In this document: positions 10,437 through 23,109 of the stretch, in pieces | Layout of the letters: each line of letters begins with the position of its first letter | Numbering within the stretch: the stretch's first letter is position 1 | Origin: Procambarus clarkii | Taxonomy: Eukaryota > Arthropoda > Malacostraca > Decapoda > Cambaridae | Assembly: GCF_040958095.1 (NCBI RefSeq) | Contig: NC_091185.1 | Coordinates: forward strand, 15,899,926 to 15,963,925 | Length of the DNA stretch: 64,000 bases | Direction of reading: 5' to 3' | Made by a program: the position numbers and the translations under genes | Notes under the pieces: generated by a model | The model's database searches: none | What the model was told of the DNA's origin: nothing | Seen by the model: the letters and a program-made list of their open reading frames with translations, nothing else

Positions 10437-11079
10437 CCTATACCCTATACAGACCTTGTGTGTGTGTACGATCATATGTGGCATTCTTCCAAGAAAAGGA
10501 GTTAGAAATGAAACGGTATAATCAGATCCTTTTATACAACACATTGAGAAAGAATAAAGGTTAAGTGTGGTATCAGTAAGATTTACACACTAGTCCACAC
10601 TTGCGTGGTGTACAATATGTGTGTGTACAATGTAAGTGGAGGCAGAGTTGGAGGGAGGGAAATGTAGTTGGTGGACCTGTGGTCAGGGTGGCTCCAGAGG
10701 TAGGGTGTCAAATTTCAGTGTTTATGGCAGGGTAAGGGAATGGTCGTCGGTGGTCTTGTGATTCAATATTTTCTTGTTGTCGCTAAGTTACACTTTTTCA
10801 GGTCTATATAGTACAATGGCCAGTCCTCATGTACCTAGTAATTATGTACCTTAAATTATGTACGTAAATTATGTAATTATGTTCATGTACCTAGTAGCTA
10901 GTAGTTATAGTGTCAGTTGGGGGTTAATGGGCCAGGCCGAGCGTGCCTGTGCCCCACAAATATCACCCTTATTGCTGACTAGTTGGTATAACGGCTTTTC
11001 CCAAACCTCTCTCTCGCCAGAATTATACTGACATGTGAATATCTTTGGCAGTTGATGAATCCTAAATATAAATAATAAA
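10437..11079. other. No recognisable gene
   Basis: Mixed sequence with a few tandem fragments (attatgtac near 10840-10880). No long open frame and no repeat family recognised. Confidence 0.5.
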
Positions 11080-11345
11080 TAAATAAATGTTTATTTAGGT
11101 AAGGTACATCCATACAAGAAATTTTTACAAAGATTGGTGGACTTATAGATAGATTCATACATTGCATAACTGCATGGCATAACTGGCAATCCCCTCACAG
11201 TGTTCAAGTGAGAACTGGATAAGCACCTCCAAAGGATACCCAAGTATGCCAAGTATGCTGCCCTGAGGAACACCAATGTTGATGGGTAGGGTGGGAGAAA
11301 TTGAATTATTCACAGAAACATACTGGAGCCTGTCAGTGAGGTACG
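11080..11345 (-). pseudogene. LINE fragment with GVPQGSILG motif and 3' end
   Basis: On the minus strand it encodes VSVNNSISPTLPINIGVPQG followed by SILG (RT motif B), then jumps directly to a 3'-end-like sequence ending in an (ATTT)n tail near 11080. The jump suggests an internal deletion. The tail (gtaccttacctaaataaaca on the minus strand) matches that of the element at 7543-8155. Confidence 0.65.
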
Positions 11346-11918
<573 letters not shown>

Positions 11919-12305
11919 TGTCGTACCTAGTAGCAAGAACTCACTTCTCAGCCTACAATGCAAGGCCCGATTTGCCTAATAAGCCAAGTTTTCATGAATT
12001 AATATATTTTCTATAATTTTTTTCTTATGAAATGATAAAGCTACCCATTTCATTATGTAAGAGGTCAATTTTGTTTTATTGGAGTTAAAATTAACGTAGA
12101 TATATGACCGAACCTAACCAACCCTACCTAACCTAACCTAACCTATCTTTATAGGTTAGGTTAGGTTAGGTAGCCGAAAAAGTTAGGTTAGGTTAGGTTA
12201 GGTAGGTTAGGTAGTTGAAAAGCAATTAATTCATGAAAACTTTGATTATTAGGCAAATCGGGCCTTGCATAGTAGGCTGAGAAGTGAGTTCTGGCTACTA
12301 GGTAC

Positions 12306-12309
<4 letters not shown>
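11919..12309 (+). mobile_element. TTAGG-containing TIR element, copy 1
   Basis: A 391-bp element with terminal inverted repeats of about 85 bp, starting tgtcgtacctagtag and ending ctactaggtacgaca, flanked on both sides by TA/AT. The interior holds (AACCT)n and then (TTAGG)n in opposite orientation, so the centre can also fold back. It has no coding capacity, which fits a MITE-like non-autonomous DNA element with a TA target. Other copies: 43021-43410 and 43516-43900. Confidence 0.88.
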
Positions 12310-12363
<54 letters not shown>

Positions 12364-12885
12364 TACCAGTATAATCTAATAATATATACTGGTCTAATAA
12401 AATAATTAGACCAGTTAATACTCTCACTCGTTGTGTTAGGATATGTTAGCTTGATAAAACTGACTGTTCATTGTTGAGAAATGTGTTAACAAACAATATA
12501 TCTGACTTATCAAGACTGTAGCTTGCTTAGCAAAAGGAACTTTTTTTAAATTTGGGTTCAGTTTAACTACCGCTCAAGGGATGAGTAATTGGGGCATAAT
12601 AAAGGAACTAAGCTGATAAAATGAAAGATGGGAAAACAACATTAGAAAGATAAACTCGAGAGACGTTTTCATGTTAACCCGAAAATTATTTGAGGAGCAA
12701 GACAGACTGCGGGTCAAGCAATTGGTCTTTATGCTATCGTGATGGGGGATCAGCCATTACACGTGTTAATGACTCTTGTATAGTTGTGTAGTTAAGGACA
12801 TCAGGGTAAAGGGGTAATGGGCATTGTGGTTGATTGTTCTACCTGGGAATCCTCCACTGTTTTATATCTTATGTATGTATGTATG
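12310..12885. other. (AT)n then sequence without a recognisable gene
   Basis: (AT)n to about 12360, then mixed sequence; no coding signal or repeat family recognised. Confidence 0.5.
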
Positions 12886-13129
12886 TACTAACCTAGTTGT
12901 GGTTGCAAGGGTTGAACTTTGGCTCTTTGGTCCCGCCACTTGAATACATACACTTTCCATACACTTGAAACTGTGTATGGAATCAGCCTCCACCACATTA
13001 CTGCCTAAAGCATTCCATTTATTAACTACTCTGACACTGAAAAGTTCTTTCTATAATCTCTCTGTGGCTCATTTGGGTACTCAGCTTCCACCTGTGTCCC
13101 CTTGTGCGTGTACCACATGTGTTAAATAA
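12886..13129 (-). mobile_element. LINE 3' end fragment
   Basis: On the minus strand it contains the C-terminal remnant of the CR1-like family (GTRTRGHRWKLS, then a stop) and the conserved 3' end ggcgggaccaaagagcc...caaccacaactagg. It runs into a (TATG)n array at its 5'-truncated side. Confidence 0.75.
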
Positions 13130-14160
<1,031 letters not shown>

Positions 14161-14880
14161 GTAAGTTAGAGAGGGGGCAACTAAGGCCCATCATTGAAAA
14201 ACAAATGAGCATCATTGCAATAGCAGGAGCCACGCACATCTTTAGCCTGCGTTGTTGAGACATTGTCAATTAAGCGGTGTCCAATAGCAGTATCTTCGGT
14301 ATTTAAGCGTTACCTTAAAAAATACTGGAAATATTGAAAGCTATTAATCCAGATATTAATCCCCTTGTGCAACGCACACAAGAGGCAACAGCTTCTAGCT
14401 CTACAAGCCGCAATATAAAATAGAGAATAGGCGATTGTTTTCACTCACAGTGTAATAAACCCACGGACCCACCCACCCGCTGAAGCCGTAAATGCCAAGA
14501 CATTACTTCCGTTTAAAATTAAGCCGGAATAATCCTCAGGTATGTGGAGGATGTGGGAGGCCTTTGATCAACCACCGACTTCCTGCCCCGTCGACGGGGC
14601 CATCAGCCCTCAGTGTGCCCTCAGCCAAAATAATGTGAAACATGTATGTGGGTGTATTAAATATTTTAATTTATTATTTCCAAGATTTAGCTGTTAGCTC
14701 TTGGACCCCGCCTTTCTAAGCGTCGGTTGTCTAATGTACCGACTCTCGGCCTCTTTTCCTCCATCATATCTAAACAACATATATTTTTATCTAACACACT
14801 CACACATCCCCAAGATGCAGCCTTTAGCAGCTTCCTGACTTTCAGGTTCCTATTTACTGCAAGGTGAATAGAGGCATTAG
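14161..14880. other. No recognisable gene
   Basis: Mixed single-copy-looking sequence with no long open frame. Confidence 0.45.
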
Positions 14881-15342
14881 TGTGTGTATGTTTGTGTCTG
14901 TGTCTGTGTGTGTGTGTGTGTACGTGTGTGTGTTTGTGTGTATACTCACCTAGTTGTGGTTGCGGGGGGGTTGAGCTCTGGCTCTTTGGTCCCACCTCTC
15001 AACTGGCAATCAACTGATGTACAGATTCCTGAGCCTACTGGGCTCTATCATATCTGCATTTGAAACTGTGTATGGAGTCAGCCTCCACCACATCACTGCC
15101 TAATGCATTCCATCTATTAACTACTCTGACACTGAAAAAGTTCTTTCTAACATCCTAGTGGTTCATTTGGGTACTAAGTTTCCACCTGTGTCCCCTTGTT
15201 CGCCTACCACCCGTGTTAAACAGTTTATCTTTATGTACCCTATCAATTGCATTTCTCGCAGCCTGTCCTCGTAACTCATGCCTCTTAGTCCTGGGACTAG
15301 CCTATTGGCATACCACTAAACTTTTTCAAGCTTCGTCTTGTG

Positions 15343-15373
<31 letters not shown>
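14881..15373 (-). mobile_element. LINE 3' end joined to (GT)n
   Basis: A (GT)n run (14881-14942) is followed by tactcacctagttgtggttg and gctctttggtcccacctctc, the 3' end of the CR1-like family on the minus strand. C-terminal remnants (TRGHRWKLS-like) follow. A poly-T stretch (15343-15373) closes it. The minus-strand order is coding remnant, 3' end, then (AC)n. Confidence 0.8.
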
Positions 15374-15374
<1 letters not shown>

Positions 15375-15800
15375 AGATATATACAAGAGTTGTTATATTC
15401 TTGTACAGCCTAGTACTAAGTATATGGTGTTTGGCTAGATAAGAGTAAAACTGCTTGTAGATTAGTTTTTCAAAAAATGTTGACAAGTTAGGCAGGATTG
15501 ATATAGGTCTGTAGTTGTTAACATCTGTGAGATCACCACATTTGTGTACAGGGGTAACTCGCTTTTTTTAGGATAACTGGAAAGGTTTGGAGTTCAAGTG
15601 ACCTGTTGAAGAGCATGAGAATTCTTTGGAGACAATTCCTAACCTATACTTCTTCTCAAGGTCATGTTTTTTATTAATGGGTTTAAGTATTCCCTTTGTA
15701 AGCAAGGGATTGTTAAGCCTTTTGGTTATGCTTACAAAAAAGTCACAGGACAGACATTATCAGCAGCAGTTATAAAATTGTCAATAGCAGTTTCATTGTG
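15374..15800 (-). pseudogene. LINE reverse transcriptase N-terminal fragment
   Basis: On the minus strand it encodes VNNYRPISILPNLSTFFEKL preceded by a TPVHKCG-like segment. This is the RT finger motif of a non-LTR element, a different family from the RT at 24929-25177. Frameshifts are present. Confidence 0.7.
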
Positions 15801-16122
15801 CAGCCTAAAACTTAACTCCCTTGACTCTAGAGGTATATATATTAGGTTTAGGTTAGGTTTTTTTAATTAAACCAGCCAGGATGAGTGAAGCCATGAAGGG
15901 CGTTTTTATTAATTAAAACACCCAAATGTTGGGTGCTTCAGGTGTTGTTCCTCTTGGATGATCTTGTACCTCTCTGTCTCACACCTGTAAGAATGAGTGA
16001 TATGGTTAAGGGGGAAACAAAGTGCAGGCAAGGCAATGGAGGCCAGTAGTAATCTTAGGGCTAGGATAATTAGAAATTAGAGAAATTAAGTAAGAGAAAT
16101 TAGCAAGAGAAATCAGGTAAAA
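15801..16122. other. Sequence downstream of the zinc-ribbon gene
   Basis: No open frame. A short ggtttaggttaggtt stretch occurs at 15844. On the minus strand it lies just past the poly(A) signal of the zinc-ribbon gene. Confidence 0.4.
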
Positions 16123-16128
16123 TTTATT
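16123..16128 (-). terminator. Candidate poly(A) signal of the zinc-ribbon gene
   Basis: AATAAA on the minus strand, 20 bases past the stop codon at 16148-16150. The position is plausible for a very short 3' UTR. Confidence 0.5.
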
Positions 16129-16147
16129 ATACTTAACTTTTGTATCA

Positions 16148-16372
16148 TCAGTTTAGTAGTAAATCTTCATCTTCATCATCATCATCTTCACTGTCACAAA
16201 GCTCCAGGTAGGGCTCGGAAACATCAACATCCTCTTCCTGGTATCCAAATAAACGCTTTGCATCACTCAGCTTGTCAGAACACAACTTTTGCCCTTGCTT
16301 CAAAAGAGCCAAGATTCCACTCTTATTTTTGGTTGATAGGTGCTTCTCTTCAATAGTGTACTTGTTAGGATC
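16148..16372 (-). CDS. Exon 4 (acidic C-terminus), present only in this copy
   Basis: 225 bases, 74 codons plus TGA, after the acceptor ttacag. It starts [19 protein letters not shown], continues through a lysine/leucine-rich middle and ends with [13 protein letters not shown]. It is open throughout and in phase with exon 3. Nothing like it occurs after the left-arm exon 3. Confidence 0.75.
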   Translation of the reverse strand, partial: DPNKYTIEEKHLSTKNKSGILALLKQGQKLCSDKLSDAKRLFGYQEEDVDVSEPYLELCDSEDDDDEDEDLLLN

Positions 16373-17379
16373 CTGTAATATATAGACTATTTAATGGGGT
16401 TTAAGACATTTACAAATTTCCATTTCTATTGTTTGTCCTTTTTTACCTGTTTCCTCAGGTATTTTAAAATTCCCATTCCGTTGTTACTACACTGTTTTCC
16501 TGGTGTAGTTCCCTGTGGTTCAAATTTTACTACTTGTACTTCTTGCTGTTTCTGAATGATTGCTAATGGTAGCCCTTGTTGCACCTGCGGAACTTTTTGT
16601 AAATGTTCCACCTGCGGAACTTTTTGTACTTGTTGAATTTCTTGCACCTGCGGTACTTTTTGGACTTTATGCACCTGCTGCACTTGTAGCTCGTCAGGAT
16701 TTTTTTCCAAGGCATTATCGCTATCACCTTCTGATCCTAATGTAAGTTTATCTGCATCAAGCTTCCTTGTGCGTGCTGGAAAAAAAATAAAAATAAAAAA
16801 TAAAAAATTTTGAAATGGAAGATCCTGTGTAACAAATTTAATCAGTTACTATGATCGAGCCGCAGAAATTTTACAGGAAAGATATGGTTGGGTTGACTGC
16901 ATCTATCTGGACCTAAAAGAGGCATTCAACAGAATTCCACATAAGAGTTTGTTCTGGAAACTGGAACATATTGGAGGGGTGACAGGTAAGCTTCTAACAT
17001 GGATTAAAAAATTTCAAACTGATAGAAAAATGAGGGCAGTAATCAGAGGCAATGTATTGGACTGGAGAAATGTCACGAGTGGAGTACCACAGGGTTTAGT
17101 TCTGGCATTCATGGATAAATAATAAATAAATTGTTCATGATTTTTTTAGACAAAAGCTAGAATATGCAGCAGTTGTATGGTGCCCATATCTTAAGAAGTA
17201 CATGTACAAACTTGAAATGATACAAAGACGTCATGGGGGCCCCAGCACACTGGTTTGCTAAAGGGCCCTTAATGCTGTCGAGACCTTATGGGCCCTTGGA
17301 CCCATTACGTTAAGACATAGTGCTGTATTGGGCCACACACTTTTTGCCATATACATCAATGACAGAGATGATTGAATTG

Positions 17380-17443
<64 letters not shown>

Positions 17444-18650
17444 TCTTTGATATCCCCAGAGTCAAAGTTATTCTGTGTAAATACACTATGCAAATAAAGG
17501 GACCTTGTCTATGGAACTCACTCGCTAACAAATTTAAAAACTGTCCAACTTCTGCCATTTTAAAAAATAAAACCAAAAAGTACCTAAATTTTTTCTTGAT
17601 AGTTTCCTAACTAGTGTATTAAACTCGCACTGTATCTTATGAAATCCAATGCCAGAATATATGTGCCTAAACCATACAACTTTTCCATTGTAATCATTGC
17701 TATCACCTTATATCATGATTGTTATATTGAATGCATATCTTACTATATTATACCTTGAAATATTCCTCAAATTATGCTACAATTTATATGTTGATAACCC
17801 TCAAATTTTACTTTAATGTACATAGTAATCTTTGTGATACTTTCTTACAATGTACCAGCCAATTTTTTTCCATTTAAGCTTTAAATTGCCTATTTAAAAT
17901 TATCTGTTAGATTAAGGACCTGCCCAAAACACTATGTGTGCTAGTGGCTTTACAAGAATGTAAAAACATCAATGCTATGTACTCTCATAATCCCAGTGTG
18001 CTAACTTGTATATAAATAAATAAACAAATAGTATGTAAGTACTGTACAGCATTATTCATGTTGATTCTATACCTTATCAAGCAAGTTCAGCATTAGAAGA
18101 ATACAAATGAATACAACAGATGTAGACAAACTTCAATACCTGATTTTCAATCCTTCGTAGAACCCGGCTTGCTGTATTTCGTTCTAAAGCCTTCTTGCCT
18201 TTAAGTAGAAAACGGGCTTCCTCTTCTTTCTTCATTAATTCTCTACTGTTTCGGAAGTCACACTGGCAGAACTTGCAAACATTGCTTCGGACATGCACAC
18301 ATTGTTTGCAGTTTGTGCATCTCCTCAAGAATTTTCCCTGAAGACCTGAAGGAAATAGTTTCTAATAAAATACTTATATTCAAATGACCTATGCTGCAAA
18401 AATTATAAGTTAAATTGTTGTTAAAATGTACTACAGTAATTAAATATATTATTTAAATTATGAAATAATCTACATTAACACTAGTGAGAGCAATGTTAAA
18501 AATTTTAGGACTGCATCTGGAAATAACTTTAATTTTGGATGTGATTAACCATGCTGTAACTCGTATAACAAAACTGAGAGGAGTTGAATCCAACAGCCTG
18601 ATTGACCAGGCTGTTAATTTCAAGCGAATACTATATTATTGGAAGAAAAA

Positions 18651-18715
<65 letters not shown>

Positions 18716-18911
18716 CAATATTGTAACTTTTTTTGTGTAATGACGTTTTCAAATAAAGTTAGATAAATATACACACATACCAAAAGAATAAGGGTGGTAG
18801 GAGAAGAAAATATGAAAGTGTTCAGTGAGGATCCACAAGGTCTTCTCTGAGTACTCTTTATTTTCTTCTCTGAGGCTATGGGTCCCTACACTTGCACCAG
18901 AGGTGGTACCC

Positions 18912-19002
<91 letters not shown>

Positions 19003-19194
19003 CAATGTCAGACCACGAAGGAAAAATGAAACAGGAAATTTCCTTAAGTACTTTCGTATATTAAATACATCTTCAGAAGGTCCATCTGAAGATGTATTTA
19101 ATATACGAAAGTACTTAAGGAAATTTCCTGTTTCATTTTTCCTTCGTGGTCTGACATTGTCACATTCTTAATCACGTGTTTATTTTCGTGATAT

Positions 19195-19292
<98 letters not shown>

Positions 19293-20018
19293 GACAGTGT
19301 CAGATTCACCACCACCATCAAACACCACCAGCACCATACACCACCAGCATCATACACCAACAGCACCATACACCACCAGCATCATACACCACCAGCATCA
19401 TACACCACCAGCATCATACACCACCAGCATCATACACCATCAGCATCATACATCACCAGCATCATACACCATCAGCATAATACACCACCAGCATCATACA
19501 CCATACACCACCAGCACCATACACCACCAGCACCATACACCACCAGCATCATACACCACCAGCACCATACACCACCAGCATCATACACCACCAGCACCAT
19601 ACACCATCAGCATCATACACCATCAGCATCATACACCATCAGCATCATACACCATCAGCATCATACACCATCAGCATCATACTCCACCAGAATCATACAC
19701 CACCAGCATCATACACCACCAGCACCATACACCAGCATCATACACCAACAGCATCATACACCATCAGCATCATACACCATCAGCATCATACACCATCAGC
19801 ATCATACACCATCAGCATCATACTCCACCAGCACCATACACCACCAGCACCATACACCACCACCATGTCAAATGGACAGTGTTAACAAAATTATTCCCAC
19901 ATACTCCGTCACTATGTGATGGAGTACACATAGAACAGGGGACTGTAACAAATGTTCTAGCATAAAACTTTGTACAGTTTAGTAATTCCTTAACATTTGA
20001 TGTACTAGGTAGATCCAT
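16148..20018 (-). CDS. Four-exon gene, zinc-ribbon protein resembling UPF0547/C16orf87
   Basis: Candidate exons in order are 20018-19995, 18337-18140, 16775-16447 and 16372-16148. The predicted protein has a short start (MDLPSTSN) and a zinc ribbon with two CxxC pairs ten residues apart followed by [12 protein letters not shown] charged helix, a Q/V-rich region with repeated QKVPQV and a C-terminal acidic tail ([11 protein letters not shown]) follow. The CxxC, CxxCxC, F and SR-x-L pattern resembles the UPF0547 domain of C16orf87-type proteins; function unknown, nuclear role only a guess. The exon 3 to 4 junction is clean (CAG/gtaaaa, ttacag/GATCC, phase 0). The exon 2 to 3 junction is out of phase at the nearest sites, so a later AG (start at CTTGATGC) or an unseen exon is needed. 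A partial inverted copy lies at 3313-6599. Confidence 0.65.
16447..16775 (-). CDS. Exon 3 (Q/V-rich)
   Basis: Same sequence as 6250-6578. The donor gtaaaa is followed by 75 bases of intron and exon 4. The repeated [16 protein letters not shown] segments suggest low-complexity or weak coiled-coil structure. Confidence 0.68.
16815..17300 (+). pseudogene. LINE reverse transcriptase palm fragment, right arm
   Basis: Plus-strand mirror of 5640-6215. Encodes [20 protein letters not shown], then [13 protein letters not shown], and then breaks. It lies antisense within the intron before exon 3 of the zinc-ribbon gene. Confidence 0.75.
17384..17440. repeat. (AT)n microsatellite, right arm
   Basis: About 55 bases of AT; mirror of 5577-5632. 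Confidence 0.95.
17430..18030 (+). pseudogene. LINE C-terminal and 3'-UTR fragment, right arm
   Basis: Plus-strand mirror of 4990-5580. [16 protein letters not shown] at its start, [11 protein letters not shown] at the end of the open frame, then a 3' UTR with an (AAAT)n tail at 18013-18030. Confidence 0.8.
18140..18337 (-). CDS. Exon 2 (zinc ribbon)
   Basis: 66 codons from [10 protein letters not shown] to VLRRIENQ. An acceptor eight bases upstream (at 18345) exists. With the right-copy start exon, which ends in phase 0, only the 18337 start keeps the frame. Confidence 0.75.
18656..18713. repeat. (AT)n microsatellite, right arm
   Basis: Mirror of 4298-4366, about ten bases shorter. Confidence 0.95.
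18773..18918. repeat. Short interspersed element next to (AT)n, right arm
   Basis: Inverted counterpart of 4102-4250 (ends accagaggtggtacccc) and again touching (AT)n at that end. Confidence 0.75.
18915..19000. repeat. (AT)n microsatellite, right arm
   Basis: About 85 bases of AT leading into the hairpin at 19001. Confidence 0.95.
19001..19161. repeat. 161-bp near-perfect hairpin, right arm only
   Basis: Arms of about 77 bp begin gacaatgtcagaccacgaag and end with its reverse complement, around a loop of about 7 bases (aggtcca). It is followed by cacattcttaatcacgtgtt and a short (AC)n. It sits inside an (AT)n run and is absent from the matching place in the left arm (4054-4101). Fold-back element of unknown class. 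Confidence 0.93.
19208..19292. repeat. (AT)n microsatellite, right arm
   Basis: About 85 bases of AT after a short (AC)n run, ending at acatatgacagtgtcagatt. Confidence 0.95.
19303..19867. repeat. 16-bp minisatellite, right arm
   Basis: Mirror of 3468-4036 with minor unit differences. It lies in the candidate intron between exons 1 and 2. Confidence 0.95.
19995..20018 (-). CDS. Candidate start exon, right copy
   Basis: 24 bases (MDLPSTSN) followed by gttaag. One base differs from the left copy (ggtaag), which moves the GT by one and changes the exit phase from 1 to 0. Phase 0 joins correctly to exon 2 at 18337. No independent evidence for this exon. Confidence 0.4.
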
Positions 20019-20469
20019 GTTTGGTGAAGTTTTATAGCTGGAGCTGGAAGATCCTGTCGAGATGACTTCTTCAAAGAGAATAGCTTCAACACATTGTGTC
20101 TTGAGTCTTCCAGTACTTGGCCTACAGTTACCAGATCTGATTTACAGAAACTAGTGAACTATGGAGATAAGATTGTTAATAATATACTTTTTTTGAGATT
20201 CATATGACTTGCAGCTTAAAAACCAACCTTATTTTAAAATAGTACACTAAAGTACATAGCAAATTGCGAAATTCGTAGTTTTTTAACTACTTTAAAGCTA
20301 AATTCTCAAGCTTTGAAAATAAGCACAATTTGCTATTTTAAGCGGAATCTGGCAACTCTGATTTAGCATGTAAACATTGACTTGCATTCACAATGTAGTT
20401 ATTTATTTTTCAACAATTTAAAACGAGTTATGAAAATACACACATTGGTACATTATTGCAAAGGCACTA

Positions 20470-20575
<106 letters not shown>

Positions 20576-20644
20576 TGTTGCAAGTCGAGCAACAAATATT
20601 TTACATTGAACAACAAATGAGATTGGAAAAGCAGTATTGCCAAA

Positions 20645-21675
20645 ATAGACCCCAGACACACCCTGTGGGTAGTAATGGACCCCCATACCGACCCTATGAG
20701 GGGTAGTGGACCCCATAATAACACTATGGGCGATAGTGGACACTATACAAACACTATGGGCGGTAGTTGACTTCATAGAGACCCTGTGGGCGGTAAGGGA
20801 CCCCCTATCGACCCTGTGGGCGGCAGTGGACCCCCTATCGATCCTGTGGGCGGCAGTGGACCCCCTACCGACCCTGTGGGCGGCAGTGGACCCCTACCGA
20901 ACGTGTGGGCGGCAGTGGACCCCCTACCGACCCTGTGGGCGGCAGTGGACCCCCTATCGATCCTGTGGGCGGTAGTAGACCCCCCCCCATATCGACCCTG
21001 TGGGCGGCAGTGGACCCCCTATCGATCCTGTGGGCGGCAGTGGACCCCCTACCGACCCAGTGGGTGGCAATGGACCCCCTGCCGACCCTGTGGGCGGTAG
21101 TGGACCCCTACCGACCCTGTGGACGGTAGTTGACTTCATAGCGACCCTGTGGGCGGTAGTGGACCCCATACCGACCCTGTGGGTGGCGGTGGACCCCATA
21201 CCGACTCTGTGGGCGGCAGTGAACCCTATATACTAATCCTGTGGGCGATACTGTACCCTATAGTCATCCTGTGGGGGCAATGGATGCCATACATATCCAG
21301 TGGGTGTTATTGTACCCCATACTTATTCTGTGGGTGGTTGGAGCCCCATACCCATCCTGTGGGTTATAGTGGACCCCATACTCATCCTGTGGGTGGTATT
21401 GGACCCCATACCTATCCTGTGGGTGGTTGTGAGCCCATACCCATCCTGTCGGTGGTAGTGGACGCAATACACATCCAGTGGATGGTATTGGATCCCATAC
21501 CCTTCCTGTGGGTGGAAGTGATCCCCATACCATTCCTGTGGGTGGATGTGACCCCCATACTCATCCTGCGGGTGTTATTGGACCCCTTACCCACCTAACA
21601 GGTGGTAGTGGACCCTATACTAATCCTATAGTTTCCAATAATCCACACCATACCATCCTGTTTGCAGTAGTTTAC
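20645..21675. repeat. 30-bp minisatellite, right arm
   Basis: Mirror of 1665-2690; the open frames (PVGGSGPP repeats) are artefacts. Confidence 0.92.
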
Positions 21676-22374
21676 CCTATATACATTCCAACATAACATC
21701 GTTTTCTGTTAGCGTTCCTACAAAACATTCTTTAAAGATTTCTAAAGCACAAACTATGGTATATAATATTGATTGGTGAAGCACTTATTCTATGTAATAA
21801 TTTATTGTGCTTATTATAATTTACTAAGAACAACTAATATTTCTCAAAACAAAACTACGAGCCTTCAATAGGATGTAGCTGATCTGTAATATTATAAGAG
21901 CATGGACAATAGTAGGTGAATTTCACAACCCATGTGGGACCTGAAAACTACAATTTTCGTTATAATTGAACCAATCACGACTATTCAGCTATCTACGTTG
22001 ATGGACGAGTACTGTGAGACGTAAATTGGTACGTGAGGAAGAGTTTGAGCCTTGGTAAAAAAGTTAACTGGGAATATATCACATATGTACTAAATCACAT
22101 TCCACATATTGACTTTAAGCACTAGTCATATATGTACTGTCTTGTGTGAGAACGGGTTGTCCTACCACACCTAGACAGTCGGCTTGTTTGATGGAAAAGA
22201 CACAAGCAACCACCTGCAATTATCAGTTTAGAAGAGAGGCAAGATCACTTGACCCGACCTGACCTTTGCCACGCATGTGGACATTAACACGCTGCTGGTG
22301 GGACTTATGAAATGCTACAGGGCCGACAGCCTGGCGCCGCCAATATCCTGCGTGGACTCGCTCTATTTGTATGT

Positions 22375-22620
22375 GAAATATTAAATACAACTGGACACGT
22401 TCAATAGAAAACTAGATAGTTTTCTTCAAGAAGTGCCAGACCACCCGGGCTGTGGATGATATGCGGACCTGCAGGCCACTCCAATCAACAGTCTGTTGGA
22501 TTGGAGTGCTCTCACAATCTCACAAATCAAGCTCTCACAAATCAAGTCTTGCCCCGGGCGGGCTTTGGGAGTAGAAGAACTTCTAGAACCCCACCTAGGG
22601 ACCCTTTATGGTGTTACTTC
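22375..22620 (+). pseudogene. LINE C-terminal fragment
   Basis: Encodes LDTFNRKLDSFLQEVPDHPG followed by CG and a stop, then INSLLDWSALT-like remnants. This resembles the last residues of a non-LTR reverse transcriptase. It lies just outside the right-arm boundary. Confidence 0.6.
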
Positions 22621-22956
22621 TGTATAATTGATCTCATTGATTATTGATCAGAGTCATTGATATCTGAATATCATCTCAGATCAATGATGTCATTGATATC
22701 ATCTGATATCAATTATAACAGAATGAGATTCTGATTATGAATTTGAAAATCACTGACTTTTTTTTAATGAAACCTCACATTAATGTGATTTCTTCGTGCA
22801 TTTGAAGAGAAGCGTTGGGGGGTAGAACTCCTAGACTACAAGCCAGAGTGCATGGGGGGAGAGGGGGAGGGGGGGCGTCGTGTGAAATCCTGATTATGTG
22901 TCAGTGGAAGCCTCCTGAACCCTAGAGAATTTAGTTGAATCCCAGGTTGCAATGCT

Positions 22957-23034
22957 TTTGATGATGTAGTGGTGTGGTGGGCTAGGGGCCTATGCCTGGG
23001 AGTACCCAGCACATAGGTTCGAATCCTTATCATG
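22957..23034 (+). ncRNA. tRNA-like SINE head
   Basis: tgatgtagtggtgtggtggg is a plausible A box and ggttcgaatcc (23016-23026) an exact B box. The ends (atgat...atcat) can pair. The surroundings are not a tRNA gene context, so a tRNA-derived SINE head is more likely. Confidence 0.5.
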
Positions 23035-23063
23035 ACTCCTACTGATTTTCTCAACATTGACAC

Positions 23064-23108
23064 TACTACTACTAATAATAATAATAATAATATAATAATA
23101 ATAATAAT
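23064..23108. repeat. (TAA)n/(CTA)n microsatellite
   Basis: Short trinucleotide run ctactactactaataataat and onward. Confidence 0.95.
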
Positions 23109-23109
23109 G

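Noticed and set aside
12110-12210. True telomere or chromosome end
   Set aside because: TTAGG units are few, occur in both orientations, and lie inside a TIR element with flanking unique sequence.
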